Shown: positions 23,231 through 36,260, counted from the first letter of the stretch. The stretch: DNA of 64,000 nt from Aspidiotus rigidus (GCA_035079385.1 JAVHKY010000024.1:1054001-1118000); one strand, 5' to 3'. The notes: generated from the sequence alone by a model not told the origin. Made by a program: numbers and translations.

Positions 23231-24740
23231 TTTTCCAGAGTAGTTCCAATCTTATAAGCATATAAAATGGTAATATTAATGATCCCGTGTGTACTTGGTC
23301 ATGAATACGAGATTAGGAACAGAGTGGGGACTTCAATCTACTCTTAAAACTTGAAAAAATTTAAACCTTTCAGCCAAATATGTATGGAGAGAGACTTAAT
23401 GAATTGTTAACTTTGAAAAAAAAACTCTCCTATGGGAGGGTATCTCGAGAAGTGTCTGCTGGGCGGTGTGCACTCATTATGACCTCATTAGAAGCGTTGC
23501 CCTCGACTTTCAACTTTCGCGTTATAAACATGAGGAAGTGGACTGGGACAAATGTCGACTATCGAGCTAAAGATATGAGGAGGTGACCGCAGAAGAATTT
23601 CAACTTTCGGACGGGAAACCTGTTGGTGAAACGTGAAAGTGTGCCGTCCGGTGCATGCTCAATTGTGATGTCATCAAAGACAAGTGCTTTAATCTAATTG
23701 GAAAAATTTTCATCTTCGAGCTATAAAATAACTATGAACGGAGAGAAGAATTAGGTAAACTTTTGACTTTTAAACTAAATAATTTATACGAGGAGTTGAA
23801 CTTGAAAGAAGTTCGAATTTAGGAGCTAGACTGAAGAAAAATTTCTCAAACATGCAGCTGAAAACTAAGTATAGGCTGTAGGCCACTAAACATGTCGAAC
23901 TGCTCAACTCGAGCGATAATTATGCAATATCCCGGGAAAATAAGTACGCTGACTTCGCGCCGTTTCGTGCACGATGATGGTCTCGCATTAAGAGTTAATC
24001 GTTTCTTTTCAGTCCTGCACGTTCGAAATTTACGACATCGAAGCGACCGAGTTTCGCTTTCAAATGTTCCATCAATTATGAATACGGCACGCTCTTCCTT
24101 AAATGGTTTCGTTTAAATGACTAGAGATTAATTTGTCCAGAGTTTTAGCGCATTATTAACATAACGGTTTCGCGCACCACAGTGCAACAGTTAATACAAT
24201 TCCCGCCTCAGACCGCGTCGACTATATCTAAGTCTAATTAAGAAAATATAAATACGAACAAAACCTAATTACTGATATTTCGTGATACGAGCGCATTTTT
24301 CTTCGGGTCAAGGATGAGGTTCGCATCGAATACGTTATAGAATTCGAACACAATGACAACACGAACTGAAAGCGAGACCGAAAATATTTTACCATTTGTG
24401 GGCGTCAAACGAGAAGTAGAAATTATTTCATTGTTTGTACCTACAATGTCAATGGTGGAATATTGAATTCTATAGTTATCAATTCCTAACGTATGAAGAC
24501 GAATACGGTGAAAATTATTTGACGTACCTACTTAATCGCATTAATGCCCCACTATATAAGAGACGTAAGAAATATTGAAAAATTATTATCAAATTTAATG
24601 ATAAGCGAATTAAGCGTTTAGTACGCCGAGCTTCGCTCTCGAACTCGCTATTTCGGCGAGGAAGTTTGAAGAATCGTTACACTTGGCGATTAGATACGTC
24701 TTAAGAGGGCATTTCTGATTATTGAAATATTGACGGTCGA
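23231..24740. other. Satellite-flanking degenerate repeats, then unique intron
   Basis: Up to about 23850 there are decayed copies of the CGAGCTATA/AACTTTCG units. From about 23880 to 24740 the sequence looks unique and non-coding. Confidence 0.4.
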
Positions 24741-25229
24741 TATTTTCGAATTCAGGTGTGAGTACAAGGAGGGGGAGCTCCCGTTTTCTTGACGACTTCA
24801 GGAGAAAAAAAAAAGTAAGAAGAAAAAATGAGACAAATGACTGCTATTTACTTGGTATTGTGTGGTTGAAAAACGCACCTGGTATCAGTGACTTGACGAA
24901 CCTTCAGGACACTTAAAATACTCATCAGTACTTCTACACTGAACCGTCAGTCTATATACATAAACTTTTGCAACCTCCTCTGTTTCTCATTCAAGGAAAG
25001 ATTCTTCCTCTTCTTTGTTGAAGTCAGTAAATAATCCAGAATCTTCTCCTCTCCCACCTAGAAAATTTTCCTGGCCATCCTTAAAGAGGATAAAAACTGA
25101 CTCTTTTCAAAAGTGTGACTCACATGACCAGTAGAATACTTATGATGTCTAGACGCGAGCTGGTGAGAGGCCTTACTCAAATATTTCACATAAGCAAAGA
25201 AAAAGTCGTCACTACTTTGTTCTCCGTCC

Positions 25230-25850
25230 GATAAACCATGTCAGACCGATTTGACGTCGACCAAATATCAACGTCAGAGTAAACAGAGGTCGTCTTTGCT
25301 ATACCTAGAACGTTGACAATACGGGTATCATCCAAATTTGTAGCTTAGGTTCGCCTAACGCGTTGAGTGCGCGTGAAGCTCCGCAAACAGCTGTACACTA
25401 TGCGAATTATTGTTGAGTGTTGCAGATTCACCGCTCGGTTAATTGCATTAGGCGAACCCTAAACTACGAATTTGGATGATGCCCGTGTCTCGAGCTCTGT
25501 AGTCAATATGGTAAATAGTTGGAATTGATTTCACGTCGACGTTGATATCAGGTCAATATGGGTCGACAAATGTAGACTCCATTTCGAATCGTTTGCCATA
25601 TTATTGATTTTAAGTAGGCTCTTTTCAAATTGTTAATACACCCAAAATTGGGTCGATTTTAAGTTGATTTATAGTACTCTAGTAGTACGTGCTAGTCCAC
25701 TTTAAATAGAGCACGTTCAACTAATATCTAGCCTTCCACTCCTGGCCACTGCCATACCTTCACATCCCCCATAGACGCTGAAGGGATACGGTCGACCTCG
25801 AATTGACGTTGACTGAACGTTGATTTTGAGTCGACTTCTGTTTTAACAGG
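25230..25850. repeat. TCGA-rich degenerate repeat, second block
   Basis: Variants of GTCGACCTCGAATTGACG and GATTTTGAGTCGACTT, interrupted by a MITE at 25321-25486. Confidence 0.45.
25321..25486. mobile_element. MITE with CGGGTATCATCCAAATT ends
   Basis: 166 bp. The outer about 40 bases are inverted copies (ACGGGTATCATCCAAATTTG at the left; the right reads ACGGGCATCATCCAAATTCG on the other strand, then both TTAGG-TTCGCCTAA). Non-coding. Confidence 0.75.
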
Positions 25851-26845
25851 GAACCTGTTTTATCGGGGGGTAAACTGAAGAGAAATGACGGGCGCCGGGC
25901 GCCGTCCGGCAAGAAAAAGGGACTTAGAAAAATTTTGATGAAGTGATAGGAGGGGGACTTATCCTCTCTGCTTCATGCAGTATATTATACTAGGTTTATA
26001 CTACGTATTATACTAGGCGTATATTAGGTCCAAGCCTCCTTTATACTAGGTCTAGGCATCCTTCATACCATAAGCTCACAAGATCTTTATCAATAGCTTA
26101 TACTAGCAGTTTGTCCTAGCTCTGTACTAGGTCTTAGGCTTCCTTTATACTATAGGTCTAGGAGGTCTGTATTAGTGGTTTTACTAGCTCTGTGACGTCA
26201 TCAGATAGTGATGGCACGATGATCGTGACGTCACCAGATCGTAACGTCATTAGATCGTGTGACGTCATCAAATCGTGACGTCATCAGATCTCCGAACTGA
26301 TAACAGGATAGGCCTAGCGGGGGTACCACACAGGCTGTAAAAATAAATAGCAGGAAACCTGTTTCATGGGGGCAAGCTGTAACATTTAGTAAATTATAAT
26401 TGGAGAATTTTAAGCCATAAAAGGGGGAATTTTAAAAATTGTGTATATCAAGCTACAATATTATGATGGGAAAAGCCCGTTCAAAATATATATGATAGAA
26501 GGGAGACATGTAATGACCTTCAAGCGATTGATAGTGGGGGGGAGGGGGTACCTGAAAGATGTCAGGTTTGAAGCTATTTAAGATGGGATAGGTATACGTA
26601 AAAAAATTTCAAAGTAATAGGAGGTTGGAAAATGTCGATTTCCAAGCTGTATATGATGGAGAAGGGTGTTAACGTTAGATTCAGAAAAGGGTACAACTGG
26701 CAAGACGCGATACGCATGCAAATTTGGACCTTGAAGCTGTTGTAATGAGAAGAGATCTCAAGGTGGTGAGGAACAAAGTTCACTCTACTTGAGACGACAA
26801 AAAGCAAAAAATGACACTCACATGATTACTCCCATAAAACAGGTT
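25848..26845. mobile_element. AACAGG-type modular repeat, tandem pair
   Basis: Opens with AACAGGGAACCTGTTTTATC at 25848, has an internal copy of GGAAACCTGTTTCATGGGGG near 26353, and closes with CCATAAAACAGGTTCCTTGT near 26831. It contains the CTAGGTCTAGG module (25979-26175), a dense CRE cluster (26193-26283) and AGCTATATATGATAG units (26450-26660). Confidence 0.65.
26193..26283. promoter_or_regulatory. Cluster of CRE-like octamers
   Basis: Four perfect TGACGTCA octamers (26193, 26226, 26260, 26276) and one TAACGTCA (26242) within 91 bp. TGACGTCA is the known binding site of CREB/ATF bZIP factors. It lies inside a repeat, so function is unproven. Confidence 0.6.
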
Positions 26846-26929
26846 CCTTGTTTGCCTCAATTAACAGAGTTAATGAAGGCAATTCCGAGCAGCTAACTGT
26901 GTGTTTTCTATCGACCTAAACTCGAGTGG

Positions 26930-28080
26930 TCTCTTCAATCGATTTCAACTCGATTTGTCGTCCTCTAAAGATACATGCTGGTCGACTCCAAATCGACGTT
27001 CATTGGAAGTCGATCGGAAGTCAATTTTGAGTTGACTTATTTTTTTTCCATCGACCTAAAACCGAGTTCTCTGTTGAGTCGATTTCAAGTCGATTTGTAG
27101 TTCTTTGGTAATGTACAAATATGCGTATCAACTACATGTACATATAAATTGGTCTCGATCTGAAGTGAGCTTGGGAGTCAAGTTTTTTAAATTTTTCTAG
27201 TGATCTAAAATTGGCTGCTCTCCGGGTCGATTTTGAGCCGATTTCTAATTCTCTAATAATGTACGCTCACCGACTTCAAATTGACGTCGATCTGGACTCA
27301 ATTTGGGTCGAGTTCTAAAAATTAATTTTTCCATTCATCTGAGATAATCGACTGCTCTCTTGGGTCAATTCCGAGTCAATTTGTAGTTCTCAGGAAATGT
27401 ACGCTAATCGACTTTAAAATCAACTTCAAATCCACGTCAACCTGGAGTCAATTTCGAGTAAAGTTCTCTATAAATTAATTTTGCTATCAATCAGAAATCG
27501 ATTGCTTTCTTGGGTTGATTTTCAGTCGTTGTTCTCAGGTAATGTACGCTAATTGACTTTAGATAGACCTCAAATTAACGTCAACTTAGAGTCAATTATG
27601 AGCTTTTGATCTGGGGACAACCGCTCTCTTAGATTTATTTCAATCAATTTGTAGTTCTCTGGTCATGTGCGCGGATTGACTCTAAATTGACGTATTCGGA
27701 GACAAGTTCTCCAATTCAATTTCCTGTGCTCCGAATGATTGATTTGAAGTCCATGATTTGTAGTACTCACGTAATTTACTCCAATTGACTTTGAATAAAC
27801 CTCAAATTGACGTTCTACTCAATTTCTCCAAGTTCAATTTGTAGTTTTCTGGTAATGTGAGATGATTGACTTCGACTCGACCCCAACTAGACGTTGACCT
27901 AGGGTTGATTTTTAGTCCACATCTCCAAATCTTTCTATTAACCTGAAATCGACTGCTCCATTTGTAATTCTACTCCAATTAACTTCGAATCAACCTCAGA
28001 TTAACGTCAATCTGAGCCGATTTCCAGTCAAGTTTTCCATATTAATTTTTCTGTCAATTTAGAATTTCGGTTGTCAAATT
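26930..28080. repeat. Degenerate satellite of about 140 bp, TCGA-rich
   Basis: The phrase AATGTACGCTNAT(C/T)GACTT recurs near 27258, 27397 and 27542 with weaker returns near 27664, 27774 and 27852. It alternates with AAATCGACTGCTCTCTTGGG and GATTTGTAGTTCTC phrases. Copies are strongly diverged. Confidence 0.6.
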
Positions 28081-28564
28081 AATTTGTACTTTTCTTCTTA
28101 AGCCGCGGCACACCACTATGGCGTAAAACCACCTTAGATGTGCCGCGAGCTTTTGATTAGAAACTTCGATTAACGTGAATTGAAAAAAGACTTGCCAATT
28201 TTTTATAGTAGCTTGAAAAAGTAATCATAAGCACTATCTATGACAGCGATGTGTTCCAGCTTTTAAACGATGTCAGTTCTAGTAAGAATTTTTTGAACTC
28301 ATGTCCAAACCGGCGCGTCATAAAAATCGAAAAACTATCTTTTGTCATCCCCCCCCCCCCCCTCCTCATTACTATTCATACTCGAAGCCTCTAACTTCAA
28401 ACTTTGGAAAAACTCGCGGGTTCTTTAACGGAGTCAAACGAGGCTTGGCAGGCACGTGAGACCTGAACAATGTTGACGCACCTGATCTGTGGCGTCACAA
28501 GCCCGGACTTAGGAGAAGGACTTGGAAAAATGCCGACTTCTGAGGACGTTCTGAATCTTATGAT

Positions 28565-29961
28565 CGGAGCCCGGATTCCTCGGCATTTGTCGAATCATTT
28601 TGCTAAGGGCGGGAATCTTGAAAATCAGGTGGAAGCTCATTTTAGGGGTAGTGAGACCTGTAAAATAAATTTTATCTTGCCGAAAAGTGCCGAAAGTGGA
28701 ATAAATGCCGAAACGGGGTTTAAAGCCGAATAAGGCCGAAAAGGGGAACATTTTGTTAATATCGTCCAAAATTATAAAATTTCGGACAAAATTTGTTTAA
28801 TTTTGGTGAAAATTGGGCAGATTTTTTTTTAAAATTATTTTTAATACAAAGTTCAAAAATTAAAAATTTAGATTGAAAAATTGCTAGGGTATTTTATTAA
28901 ATAGTTTAATTCCCAAAAATCGTTTATTCTGGTCAGAATCATGTAATTTTGATAGTAAATTGAATAATTCTGATTGTAAAGGCTCTAGCCGGGTAAGGGG
29001 GGGGTGGCCTTAGTCGAAAAATGTTTCAAATGTCGGTCAAATTATTGTCCCCAATGATAAAACTGGAAACTCAAAAAATTGGACCCGTCCGCTCGCCCAC
29101 ATGGACTGCAAAGTCATTTTTAAGCCTAAAATCCAAATGGCTGTATCTCAGGCAATGATGATCGCATAGCAATGTAACTTTGGGAAATTTTAGTATATGT
29201 GAACGTTCATCCATGGTATTTTTTTCAAAAAAAAATCATTCATATTTTCCCCAATTTCTAACAATAACAAAACTTCAAACTCGAATATTAAAAAAATCAG
29301 GGAAGGAGGCACCTGGGGAAAATCATTCATTTGAGGCGCCATGCCCTCTACTACAACATACATTATTACCATAGCCCTCGGTGAGGTGGAACATTCCCCA
29401 AAAAATCATTATTTAATGAATTTCTGTGATTTTTCCATGAATAGCGGGGTGATCTACGATTGCTACCGCAATAGACCGCGAGAAATCAATAGTCAATGAT
29501 CGAGCTGAAAAATACGCACTCCTCCGGGGGATGAAATGGGAATGTTAATAGACCAAAAATATATTTTTAGTATTTCGTTTATCGATTTGGTCAATTCTCA
29601 TGTAAACACAACCACGGATTAGGTAAAGTGCGTTAGATTGAGAAAAATAGTTGAAAAATTCTCCAGTCGCTGGAACAGTCTGAAAACAGTAGAGAAGTGA
29701 TCGAGAAAATCCACTTTTTCACTGTGGAGGACAGTGAGTTTTGGTATTTCATTCAGAAATTATGTCGATTATAATCATTGGGAATAATATTTTGACGGTT
29801 ATTTGAAACATTTTTGACCCAAGGCCATTTTCCCCCCTCACCCGGCTGGAGTCTTTTTTAAAACCCTCAAAAGCATGATTTTTTTAATGCCGAATAATGC
29901 CGAAAATGCAACAGTAGGTGCCGAAACTTTTATTTTTTAGTGCCGAAAAATCCGGGCTCTG
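28565..29961. mobile_element. hAT-type non-autonomous element, copy B
   Basis: 1397 bp, an inverted-orientation copy of the element at 19323-20683. It is flanked by a perfect 8-bp duplication CTTATGAT (28557-28564 and 29962-29969). Ends are CGGAGCCCGGATT and AATCCGGGCTCTG. Subterminal TTCGGC repeats are present. No transposase. Confidence 0.9.
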
Positions 29962-29969
29962 CTTATGAT

Positions 29970-32470
29970 GTTTGAAGCATTGCATAATTGGCTCATTGAA
30001 GGGGCCAAGTCAATTGGTGTATGAAGCATTGCATATCTAAATTGCTCTCTACGAGGGCTTTCAACAACTTTTGCTTTTGTGGTGAAAATTCGCTCGCAGA
30101 GACTTGTCATTTAATAGGTCCTTCTATCGTACTCCGGCTCTTGATCATCTTCCCAACAGACCTGGACTGAGTCTAGACAGTGACCTCAGGTGGCAGCTGA
30201 GAAGAAAATAATGTGGTATAATGGAACATATCTCCGGTCTCCTTTACTTTTATCCCTAGACATTGGGTAGTAAAAAGGATAATTCTTAGCGTTTGTTCTT
30301 TAGCCATCTCCCACCCTGGTTCAAATTGGCCTAAATAGAGGAGGAGAAACAATTAAATCTATTGCGTCGCGCATAAATTGTCCAAGACAGGGGACTTGTG
30401 CGGACATTGTGAATGCTAGTTATTATACACAGTGTGTTATTTTATTATCAACATCTTATCCTATGTTGAAGTAGAAGAAAACGATGATCCGCTCCATTTG
30501 CCCGGAAACCCACTTTTAGTCCTTGGTAACATAAAATAGCTGCAATCCCAGTAGTACAGTTAATTAAGCTTGTATTAAATTATTGAAGCTTGCCCGGGAG
30601 CGTGTACTAAGGACTTCGACTGTATTATGGTTAATTAAGCTCATATCAAACTATTCATGCTTGCCGGAGAGTCCCTCAGCCTAACATACCGTAAACTAGA
30701 GAGAGCAAACAAGCAGAGTAAGTGAGCTGTCAGGTCAGCCACTCAACTAACATACAGACCTGAACAAGGTTGAGAATAGAGGCAAGTGAACCCTTTAGCA
30801 GGTTTATAATAAGCTAAGGAATGCTGCTGAAGATGGATGTTATGACCTCATCATGATCAAGATAGACGTATGGTTGATGTGATTGGTAAAATCAATTCAA
30901 TACGATTGCTAAGATCAATATTATATCAATATCAAAGTGTAACTAAACATATCTTGTGGTGGATTTGGCCAGCCCAGAGGATGTTGGAAAATTGGAAATG
31001 CTAATGTTGTTGGCACGGCATCAATATACTACGCGAGAAAGGAACAGCCGGCTGTATCTTCTTCTTTGCCGGTAGACGAAGCTTCAAAATCCGGAATACG
31101 CGTACACCGCATATATTAACTGGTTGAGGTTAACTAATAATTAACTCTTGAACGTACGACGCAACGCACGTGGTTATTAAAACGGTAATTGCTGGCCGTT
31201 GGAGGCAGATTCTCTTAATCTATAATGTTATTTGGTTTCGATATTTCCTTCGAAAAATTTTCGTTGTCGTCTGCAACTCAGTTTGATTCCCCACATTATA
31301 GGATGTACACAAGGGTGGAAAAGAAAAAAAAAAAAAAAAAATAGAAAGATAACGAGAGAACGATGATGAGCCAGTTTTATAGGAGAGATTCGACGACGGT
31401 GAGTAGCTCTTCTTTCCTTTCGCTTAATTGTAACTCGTGTATCCGTCGAGTCTAGCGAGCGTCAGCTCTAGCGGCAGTCAGGCAGCCAGCGATATCAGTC
31501 AGTGTTGATTTAAAACGCGTGATGGTCGGTGCTGCTAGTGTTTTTCTTCATTAGTGTACGCAGTACACGACCCCATAATATACTTACTGTGTAAAGTGCG
31601 CATCCATTAAGCAAATTAATTTTCTCTACTGTCATTTTCTTTACGAGTTCGGTATTATTTTTTCGTGAGCGACCGCAGACCACGCGATTCGTACAATCAA
31701 AAAATGGATATATTGGTGTATTTGTATTCCTTTGTGCTCGTTCGTAATTATTCTTCGAATTTCCAGCGAGTGCCATAGTGTTCTATCTATAGATTCCGAA
31801 TAATATTGTAAGTTGATTCAAGGTGTTTTTTTGTTTGCGCGGTCGACTTTATCGGTGAAAATGCGAAGACGATTTGGAAATGGACCTCAGGTTCGAAAAT
31901 GCGGAAGGTGTGCGTCTCCTCCCGCAGTGAGTCATAATTAGACGAATGCTCTCGCTGGATAAGGAAGAGAAGACTTTTTCTCAAAATTTCCTTTCATTCC
32001 TCAGCGTGCTGGAAGAGGAAGAAGTCGAGCTGTGTTCTACACCCTTCTTTCAATTGGTCATGAACTCTTTCGCACAAAGATGTAGTGCAGACTTTTCTTC
32101 GGCTCAGCTTTAACTAAGCTAGTAGTTCTTCTGATATTCTTGTTTTGCCTTGAGAAGTCACGCTGGACTTGGAAAATTTCTAGTATGTTGAGCGACAGTT
32201 TCAAGGACAGCCCCGGTTCGCTAATGAGAGGAGAATGTGGGGGCTGGAACTCCTCTAAGATCTAGAAATAATAGATTTCTTCACGATGATACGAAATGAA
32301 ATAAGGAAACCTGCATCGAGCTTCCTGAATTGTCTGGAAAGCTATGGTAAGGTAGGGTGAGGAAGGTGAAAATGTTCTAAGGCTCTTATCGAATGATATT
32401 TTCCACCTTTATCTTTCCAAATTATAAGCCTAAAAATGTGCGCGCGTTTCAGTTTATGTAAAGATCTGCA
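29970..32470. other. Mostly unique intron, possible regulatory region
   Basis: From about 30970 the sequence is low in repeats, and CpG-containing stretches appear around 31020-31500. It contains a candidate tiny first exon at 31363-31398. No other gene is seen. Confidence 0.4.
31363..31398 (+). CDS. Candidate 12-codon alternative first exon
   Basis: ATG-ATG-AGC-CAG… encodes MMSQFYRRDSTT and is followed directly by GTGAGTAG, a strong donor, in phase 0. It would therefore join in frame to the navigator exon at 54534. The surrounding DNA is non-repetitive. Short length and lack of conservation data keep this speculative. Confidence 0.25.
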
Positions 32471-32497
32471 CTTCAAGTCAGTTACGTTGCTCATATC

Positions 32498-32645
32498 TAG
32501 AGCCGGGATTTTTCGTTACTAAAAATGAAAAGTTTCGGCACTTAATGTTGCATTTTCGGCATTATTCGGCATTTTAAAGAAAAATGGAAAAAACATTTAC
32601 GTATTTTCGGTGCTTTTACAAATTTACGATCAGAATTACTCGCTG
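32498..32645. mobile_element. hAT-type element, truncated copy C
   Basis: Left end only (TAGAGCCGGGATTTTTCG then TTTCGGCA repeats), matching copy D at 33934. The 22 bases before it (AGTCAGTTACGTTGCTCATA…) are identical to those before copy D, so this end was duplicated together with its flank. Confidence 0.65.
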
Positions 32646-32662
32646 TACGACCAAAATTAGTA

Positions 32663-33882
32663 GTGTAGGCAAATTAGAGCCATATTGGAAAAAAAAAATT
32701 TGCTGGAGCAAACGTTTCTTTGCTGAAAATGGTTCAGGATGTTGTCCTGAACAACATACTAAAAATCCCGCGTTTTCCCCCGGAGTTTCACTTTTTATGG
32801 GGGTTCCAACGCTCCAAAAATTAGTTTTTCGCCTATATCGCGTGAAATTGAAATTTTAATAAAAAATGTTTCAAACAAAAGTTGTTCCTCGTTAAATATC
32901 CTACCAAATAATGTATTCAACTTTCAGCCTATGCCAATTAGTGCCTTTGCAAAGGGCGTTCAAAAAAGTCCCAAAATCAGTTTTTCCATATATCTCACAA
33001 AATTGAAATTTCATTAAAAAATGTTTCAAACAGAAGTTGTTCCTCGTAAAATAAGCTATTTATCTATCAGGACGTTCTGTTTTAGTAGGGGTTTCAACCC
33101 CCCCAAGATGTAGTCTTTTGCTTATATCTCGTCTAATTGAAATTTTATTAAAAAATGTTTCAAACAAAAGTTGTTCCTCGTTAAATTTCCTACCAAATAA
33201 CGTATTCAAGGTTCAGCCTAGGTCAATTAGTGTCCCGTCAAAGCCAAAAAAGGCCGTTCAAAAGAGGACCTAAATCAGATTTTCAATATAATATGTATCT
33301 TCCAAAATTGAAATTTTATATAAAAAAAAATGTTTCAAATAAAAGTTATTCCTTGTTGAATTTCCTATCAACTGAGCTATTCAGCTTTCAGAATAGAGTA
33401 ATTTGTCTATGAAAAAAGTGTGTTAGATACACTTTTCCTGTCGGTTCCTCAACTGAATCTTACGGCTAGTATACTTCAGGCAATATATACACATAATTTT
33501 ATAATATAACCCACGGAGGGAGGTCGTTTCTCGCACATGACTTGAGCTCCGCCATCAGGAAATTTGACGAGAAACAACTTTTGTTTGAAACCTGTTTTAA
33601 TAAAATTTCAATTTTGTGAGATATATGGAAAAAACTGATTTTGGGACTCTTTTGAACGCCCTTTGCAAAGTCGTTAATCGGCATAGGCTGAAAGTAGAAT
33701 ACGTTATTTGGTAGGAAATTTAATGAGGAACATTTTTTGTTTGAAACATTTTTTAATAAAATTTCAATTTCACGCATTATAGGCAAAAAACTAAATTTTG
33801 AAGGGTGAGGACCACATCCTGAACCGTTTTCAGCAAAGGAACGTTTGCTCCAAAAAATTTTTTTTTTTTTTTTTGCCTACAC
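32663..33882. repeat. Long inverted repeat (foldback) within a duplicated hAT end
   Basis: Outer arms GTGTAGGC…TTTGCTGGAGCAAACG and …CGTTTGCTCCAAAAAA…GCCTACAC mirror each other. Inner arms carrying GAAATTTTATTAAAAAATG and AACGCCCTTTGCAAAG also mirror. It is about 1.2 kb in total and non-coding. The unit AAATTGAAATTTTATTAAAA recurs several times. Confidence 0.65.
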
Positions 33883-33933
33883 TAAGACGTGCAGTTTTTG
33901 AGATTCTTTTAAGTCAGTTACGTTGCTCATATC

Positions 33934-34475
33934 CAGAGCCCAGATTTTTCGGCACTAAAAATGAAAAGTTTTGGCACTTAATTGTAGCATTTTCAGCATT
34001 TGAAAAAAAAAAAAAAAAAACATGCGTTTTCAGCACTTTTACACATTTTTGATCAGAATTGCTCAATTTACGACCAAAATTAGGTGATTTTGACCGAAAT
34101 AAACGATTTTTGGAGAACAAACTCATCAATAAAAAATCCTAGCAATTTTTCAATCACAATTTTTAATTTTTCAACGTGGAACTAAAAATAATCTTTTCAA
34201 AAAAAAACTGTCCAATTTTCACCCAAATTGCTGAATTTTAAACAAGACTAAATGAATTTTGTCCGAAATTTTATGATTTTAGACGATATTTAACAAAAAA
34301 TGGTAATTTTTGGTCTTATTTGGCTTGAAACCCCGTTTTCCGCATTTATTCCATTTTCGGCGAGATTAAATTTGTCTTACTGGCCCCACTACCCCTAAAA
34401 TGAACTTCTACCTGATTTTCAAGCTTCTCGCCCTTAGCAAAGTGATTCAACAAATGCCGAAGAGTCTGGGCTCTG
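33934..34475. mobile_element. hAT-type element, internally deleted copy D
   Basis: 542 bp with both ends (CAGAGCCCAGATTTTTCGGC / GAGTCTGGGCTCTG), flanked by CTCATATC and CTCGTGTC (6 of 8 match). It is much shorter than copies A and B. Confidence 0.7.
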
Positions 34476-35270
34476 CTCGTGTCTGTAGCTTCTTGTGCTT
34501 CTAAAAGTCAGGAAGGTGTCTAGAAAATTGTCGATCAGGTCGAAAGAGGAAAAGATTGGAAACCAAGCGGAAGTAGGAAATTCAACAAAAAATTTCTGCA
34601 GATCACAACGATTGAAGTTCATAGGTATTCTATGGCCAGATTTGAAACGACACCAGGGTCCAAGCTTCCAAAGTGGCAGTCTACGAACTTTGTCTTGGCC
34701 CCTGAAGTAGGATACAAGCCACCATTTGCAGAGGGAAGGCTTTGGTTTCGGAGCCCGGCGAGTTTCACCGACAAATCAAAAACGACACCCCTTTGTTCGT
34801 CATATTTATAAAGCGAAAGTCGGCAAATTTTTCAAGCCTGTAAAAGGGGTCGAAGGTATGCGATTAAGCCGCGTATAGACAAAGATTTCAAGATGGAGGT
34901 CCTAGGTTGGAATATTGTAGAAGTCCTAAAAGTTAGTCGAAAGTGTACGACGAGACCTCGTATGAGCGCAGATCTTGAAATGGAAAGATGAGAGGAAGTG
35001 GTCAAAGTATTCCAGGAGTCTCCAAAGTAAATCGAAGATGTAGGACCAGTAGGGTACACTTGCTAATTTCTAGACGGAGAGATGAGGGAGGGGTTAGAGC
35101 ATTGTTGAAGTCCTAAAAGTAGGTCGAAGGTGAACAAATCGGTGTCATGCGAACGCTGATAAGGAGGTGGTTGGAGTATTAACGATGGGTAGAGTTCTGT
35201 GATGCAACGTGGGCAACAGGGTCGCAAGGCTCAAAGTCCCTAAAATAGGTCCAGGTCATTGATGACGTCC
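34476..35270. other. Degenerate repeat of the GTCGAAGGT type
   Basis: Weakly repeated phrases such as AAGTCCTAAAAGTAGGTCGAAGGTG at irregular intervals, related to the satellite phrase CCTAAAGTAGGTCAAGGTC. No gene. Confidence 0.4.
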
Positions 35271-35740
35271 TATTTTATACTAGGTTCATAGTAGGTCTGG
35301 GCCTCCTTCATACTAGCTGTATGCTATAGGTGTAGAATTGCTTGAATTCTCAATACCAAAACCAATTTCAACTTCGTCAAGGAAGCCGTCGTTTTTTCCA
35401 AGTCCCCCTCCTAACATATATAGCTCGAAGCGGGCCCTGTGACGTCACATTTTGTTGACTTCATAGTTTAGCTTTGTGACGTCACAATCTAATGACGTCA
35501 TAGATCAGTTTAACTGGGAACCTGTTTCATCGGGAGGGGAGGGTCAGAACAAAACGTTGACTGTCCGGCAAAGCTCGGAGCTCAAAAATGTTCAGAGTCC
35601 TCGGAAGGTCGGAATTTTTCGGAGTCCCCCTCCCCCTCCTATTATATATAGCTTGAGGGGGGGGGGGGGGTCTGTGAAGTCACAATCTGATGACGTCATG
35701 AATCAGTTTTTGACAGGGAACCTCTTCTATTGTCATTTAT
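35270..35740. mobile_element. AACAGG-type modular repeat with CRE octamers and G14
   Basis: Contains the CTAG module, the CTTCGTCAAGGAAGCCGTCG module, AGCTATATAT units, GGGAACCTGTTTCATCGGGA at 35517, TGACGTCA at 35440, 35477, 35493 and 35691, and a run of 14 G (35657-35670). Confidence 0.55.
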
Positions 35741-35837
35741 GTATTAGAATGTTTGTAAACCTTTTTTGTTTTGTTTGTGATTCCCGACCCTTTCACTGTA
35801 TCGGTCATCCTTTTACACACCATAATATCTTCTCTAT

Positions 35838-36200
35838 CTTCAATAGCCCAGGTTTCGGTGACGTCAAACAGCAAATAACCGCTCGCAAAACTACCCAACG
35901 TTGATCCAACTGGCTTGTTGACTCGCACATGGAGCTGAGATCGTTGTGTTCCTGACTAAGAAAAGGAATTTCTTAATAATTAGAGGTTGATGATCAAATG
36001 CTGAGAAGTTCAAAGATTCTAAATATATACATCTGATTTTTCAATGAAATCTTATTCCAAATTATTTACATGATGATCTTTGCTCCCCATGTTATTCTTA
36101 TGGGAATCACCTTATCAGTTATCAGTTGGATCAACGAGATGGGTAGTTTTGCTTATCGTTATTTGCTGTTTGACGTCAGAGAAACCTGGGCTATTGCCTT
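35838..36200. repeat. Inverted repeat around ATTTGCTGTTTGACGTCA
   Basis: ATAGCCCAGGTTTCGGTGAC…CAAATAAC at about 35842-35880 is repeated inverted at about 36158-36200. Each arm includes a TGACGTCA octamer (35859 and 36171). Confidence 0.6.
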
Positions 36201-36260
36201 CCTCTGATTCCTAGTCATATTGGTCTCCCGGAACTCGATGCAGTGGACCTAGCGCTCTTC
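36195..36260 (+). pseudogene. LINE RNase H fragment
   Basis: Reads IPSHIGLPELDAVDLAL, matching the PSH-G…D-LA segment of non-LTR RNase H and similar to the LINE at 14014. Only about 20 codons survive. Confidence 0.5.
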
